From assembly GCA_025463605.1 (NCBI GenBank), contig JAODAV010000008.1, forward strand, positions 99,568-163,567: a DNA stretch of 64,000 bases, written 5' to 3'. Position numbers and translations under genes: made by a program. Below the pieces are notes generated by a model, which saw only the letters and a program-made list of their open reading frames with translations, did no database searches and was not told the DNA's origin. This document shows positions 61,706 through 64,000 of this stretch, one piece after another. This DNA comes from Rhodoglobus sp. GTDB lineage: Bacteria; Actinomycetota; Actinomycetes; Actinomycetales; Microbacteriaceae. Within the stretch, counting starts at the first letter, position 1. Each line of letters starts with the position of its first letter.

Positions 61706-61721
61706 TCGAGATATATCGCGA
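61706..61721 (+). promoter_or_regulatory. 16-bp palindrome before the MFS efflux gene
   Basis: TCGAGATATATCGCGA is symmetric except for one base pair on each side of the GATATATC core. It lies 18-33 nt before the GTG of the MFS gene, about where a repressor would block transcription or serve as the -10 region. From memory, GATATATC-centred palindromes occur in front of PadR-type regulated transporter genes in actinobacteria; no PadR gene is in the window. Confidence 0.5.
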
Positions 61722-61738
61722 GTTTGAGGAGTTGCGGC

Positions 61739-63058
61739 GTGACATCAGAACATGCACCGTCCGGGGTCGCCGCACCCGCATCCCTCGAGCCGCCGGAAGG
61801 GACAACCGAAGAAGCGGCCCGCCCGCACTGGCGGCGCGACACGGCCGTCTTCCTTGGTGGCCAGACCGTCTCGCTCTTCGGCTCCATGCTCGTGCAGTAC
61901 GCCGTCATGTGGCACCTCACCCTGGAGACCAAGTCGGGCGTCGTGCTGGCGCTCGCCGCCGTCTTCGGCTTCCTCCCCCAGGCGGTCGTGTCGATCTTCG
62001 GCGGGGTGTGGGCCGACCGGCTCAACCGCAAGATGCTCATCATCGCGGCCGATGCTGCCATCGCTGCCACGACTCTCGTGCTCGCTCTCCTCATGCTCAG
62101 CGGCATGACCGACCTGTGGCTCCTGTTCGTCGCGCTCGCCATCAGGTCGACCGGGGCAGGCATCCAGATGCCCGCGGTGTCGGCGATCATCCCCCAGATC
62201 GTGCCGACCGACAAGCTCATGCGCGTCAACGGCATCAACGGCTCGATGCAGTCCGGAATGGCGCTCGTCGCTCCCGCGGCAGCCGGCGCGATCTACGCCA
62301 CGGCCGCCCTCACCTCCATCTTCTTCATCGACGTCGTGACCGCCGCGATCGGCATCGCGCTCATCGCGACGATCGCGGTGCCCACCATCCGCGATGCGAA
62401 GGCGGAAGGCACGAGCTACTTCGGCGACCTTGTCGAAGGCGTCAGATACATCGCGCACCATGCCTTCGTGCGGTGGCTGCTCATCCTGTTCGGAATCGTG
62501 TTCCTGCTCATCGTCGCCCCCTCCTATCTCACGCCGCTCATGGTCGCTCGCACCTTCGGCGAGGAGGTCTGGAAGCTCACCGTGCTCGAGATCTCGTTCA
62601 GCGTCGGCATGGTGCTCGGGGGAATCGTCATCGCGGTGTGGGGCGGCACCAAGAACCGCGTGGCAATGATCCTCGCGTCCTCCGCGATCTTCGCCCTGCT
62701 GTCGATCGGCATGGGGCTCTCGACCAACCTGTGGGTGTTCTTCGCCTTCATGCTCCTGCTCGGACTCGCAGTGCCGTTCTTCTCGACGCCGTCGATGACC
62801 CTCCTCCAGGAGACGGTCGAACCGGAGCGGCAGGGCAGGGTATTCGGCTTCGTCGGAATCGTCATGGCCGTGGCGATGCCCATCGGCATGGTCATCTTCG
62901 GACCGCTCGCCGACCAGTTCAGCGTCGAATCCCTGCTCGTGGTCGCCGGAGTGCTGCTCTTCATCGTAATCGGCGTTGCCGTGCTCGTGCCGGCCGGGCG
63001 ACGGGCGATCGGTGCGGCGAGTGCGGCGTCGGGCCGGGCGGAGAAAGACTCCGACTAA
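61739..63058 (+). CDS. MFS efflux transporter (macrolide/drug exporter type)
   Basis: 439-residue, about 12-helix MFS permease of the DHA3 group: FLGGQTVSLFGSMLVQYAVMWHLT at the first helix in parts (GGQTVSLFGSMLVQYAVMW), GGVWADRLNRKMLIIAAD in the loop after helix 2, and IQMPAVSAIIPQIVP. GTG at 61739 has GAGGAG ten nucleotides upstream, one of the better ribosome sites here. Its stop overlaps the convergent aldehyde dehydrogenase gene. The substrate is unknown. Confidence 0.9.
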   Translation: MTSEHAPSGVAAPASLEPPEGTTEEAARPHWRRDTAVFLGGQTVSLFGSMLVQYAVMWHLTLETKSGVVLALAAVFGFLPQAVVSIFGGVWADRLNRKMLIIAADAAIAATTLVLALLMLSGMTDLWLLFVALAIRSTGAGIQMPAVSAIIPQIVPTDKLMRVNGINGSMQSGMALVAPAAAGAIYATAALTSIFFIDVVTAAIGIALIATIAVPTIRDAKAEGTSYFGDLVEGVRYIAHHAFVRWLLILFGIVFLLIVAPSYLTPLMVARTFGEEVWKLTVLEISFSVGMVLGGIVIAVWGGTKNRVAMILASSAIFALLSIGMGLSTNLWVFFAFMLLLGLAVPFFSTPSMTLLQETVEPERQGRVFGFVGIVMAVAMPIGMVIFGPLADQFSVESLLVVAGVLLFIVIGVAVLVPAGRRAIGAASAASGRAEKDSD

Positions 63059-64000
63059 CCGATAAAACTCATGACGTGCTTCACGCGCGTGTAGTCCTCG
63101 AAGCCGTATGCCGAGAGGTCCTTGCCGTAGCCCGAGTGCTTGAAGCCCCCGTGCGGCATCTCCGCGACGAGCGGGATGTGCGTGTTGATCCACACGCAGC
63201 CGAAGTCGAGGTGCTTCGCGAAACGCATCGCGCGCGCGTGATCCTTCGTCCATACGCTCGACGACAGCCCGTACTGCACGCCGTTCGCCCACTCGAGGGC
63301 CTGCTTCTCGTCTGTGAACTTCTGCACGGTGATGACGGGGCCGAAGATCTCGTTCTGGATCGCGTCATCCGTTTGCTCGAGGCCCGACACGATCGTGGCC
63401 TCATAGAAGTAGCCCGTGGAGCCCTGGCGGTTTCCGCCGATCTCGACCTTCGCGTTGCCCGGCAGAGCGCCGATGATGTCTGACACCCTCTGCAACTGGT
63501 TGGCATTGTTGACCGGTCCGAAGTACGAGCCGCTGTCCGGCGCGCCCGTCGTCGCGTTGACCTTCGCCCACTCCGAGAGGGCCGCAACGAAGTCGTCGTG
63601 CACGCTCTCGTGCACGAGCACGCGCGTGGCGGCGGTGCAGTCCTGGCCCGCGTTGAAGTATCCCGCTCCGCCGATGCCCTCGGCGGCCGCGGCGATGTCC
63701 GCATCGTCGAAGACGACCACTGGCGCTTTTCCACCCAGTTCGAGGTGCACGCGCTTGAGGTCGTTGGCGGCGGCCCGCGCGACCTCCATGCCCGCACGGA
63801 CCGAGCCCGTGATCGACACCATCTGTGGCGTCTTGTGGTCGATCATCAAGCCTCCCGTCGTGCGATCCCCCGTGATGACGTTGAGCACGCCCTTCGGCAG
63901 GAACTCGGCAGCGACCTCGGCGAGCAGGAGAGTCGACGACGGTGTCGTGTCAGACGGCTTGAGCACCGTCGTGTTGCCGGCCGCGATCGCGGGGGCGACC
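63055..64000 (-). CDS. patD: Gamma-aminobutyraldehyde dehydrogenase, C-terminal part
   Basis: The 3' 315 codons of an aldehyde dehydrogenase whose start is beyond the right edge. Catalytic Glu lies in LELGGKAPVV and catalytic Cys in YFNAGQDCTAATR. The C-terminal run MPHGGFKHSGYGKD and FEDYTRVKHVM is very close to what I remember of E. coli PatD (YdcW), which oxidises 4-aminobutanal to GABA. Together with the polyamine transporter and GabT it gives putrescine breakdown to succinate semialdehyde, though a putrescine aminotransferase or oxidase must also exist, possibly the enzyme at 37382. Confidence 0.88.
   Translation of the reverse strand, partial: VAPAIAAGNTTVLKPSDTTPSSTLLLAEVAAEFLPKGVLNVITGDRTTGGLMIDHKTPQMVSITGSVRAGMEVARAAANDLKRVHLELGGKAPVVVFDDADIAAAAEGIGGAGYFNAGQDCTAATRVLVHESVHDDFVAALSEWAKVNATTGAPDSGSYFGPVNNANQLQRVSDIIGALPGNAKVEIGGNRQGSTGYFYEATIVSGLEQTDDAIQNEIFGPVITVQKFTDEKQALEWANGVQYGLSSSVWTKDHARAMRFAKHLDFGCVWINTHIPLVAEMPHGGFKHSGYGKDLSAYGFEDYTRVKHVMSFIG

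Overview
The window is high-GC DNA (roughly two thirds G+C by eye) with frequent GTG starts, 4-bp ATGA/GTGA gene overlaps, and many genes carrying a TAnnnT hexamer 6-8 nt before the start codon instead of a Shine-Dalgarno site. Gene content (nusA-ylxR-infB-rbfA, MEP-pathway ispG and dxr, PASTA-less Ser/Thr kinases, FHA proteins, an EccC-like ATPase, CGNR and YlxR proteins) points to an actinobacterium, most likely of the Microbacteriaceae or a near relative; the family is an inference. I see no rRNA, tRNA, CRISPR array, insertion sequence or prophage.

Region by region. (1) 1-7290: a minus-strand nucleoside salvage locus: ribokinase, deoxyribose-phosphate aldolase, a GntR/HutC regulator, a nucleoside hydrolase, a complete ECF transporter (S, two ATPases, T) and a uridine phosphorylase cut by the window edge. 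A -35/-10 pair with direct repeats across the expected transcription start lies in front of ribokinase. (2) 7343-17391: housekeeping and small genes on both strands: two small membrane proteins, an SRPBCC protein, a ROK kinase, a CynX/NimT-type MFS, ribF, truB, panE, a uridine-kinase-like protein, mutY, an Fpg/Nei glycosylase and a YciI protein. (3) 17438-26995: translation and isoprenoid block on the minus strand: M50 site-2 protease, ispG, proS, nusA (with a 12-bp tandem repeat), ylxR, infB, rbfA. rimP is missing from its usual place before nusA. (4) 27069-33081: a Ser/Thr kinase with a small lipoprotein, dxr, a lipoprotein FKBP, a CGNR regulator with a divergent small ORF, a DUF2330 protein and an OsmC protein. 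(5) 33121-44190: amine and amino-acid metabolism: gabT plus asparaginase on the plus strand; a potDABC-type polyamine transporter, class III aminotransferase, DEDD exonuclease and a probable nucleotidyltransferase on the minus strand; alanine dehydrogenase. The aldehyde dehydrogenase at the right edge (63055 onward) closely matches gamma-aminobutyraldehyde dehydrogenase and completes a putrescine-to-GABA-to-succinate theme. (6) 44187-61627: the most interesting part, a minus-strand cluster of FHA protein, PP2C phosphatase, Ser/Thr kinase, a 1969-residue Ig/FN3 surface protein, MoxR ATPase, DUF58 protein, transglutaminase-fold membrane protein, zinc-ribbon/FHA protein and an FtsK/EccC-like ATPase. 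Its core matches the PFNA cluster known from Bifidobacterium. Here it is extended by an EccC-like motor and a second FHA protein, and the transglutaminase domain has lost its catalytic Cys and His. (7) 61739-63058: a drug-efflux-type MFS gene with a near-perfect 16-bp palindrome in its promoter region.

How the parts could work together: in region 6, kinase and phosphatase would set the phosphorylation state read by the two FHA proteins, MoxR/DUF58/transglutaminase-fold proteins would assemble or fold the N-terminally anchored giant surface protein, and the EccC-like ATPase may power an export or assembly step. This is a hypothesis from gene order and domains. Regions 1 and 5 are conventional uptake-plus-catabolism modules.
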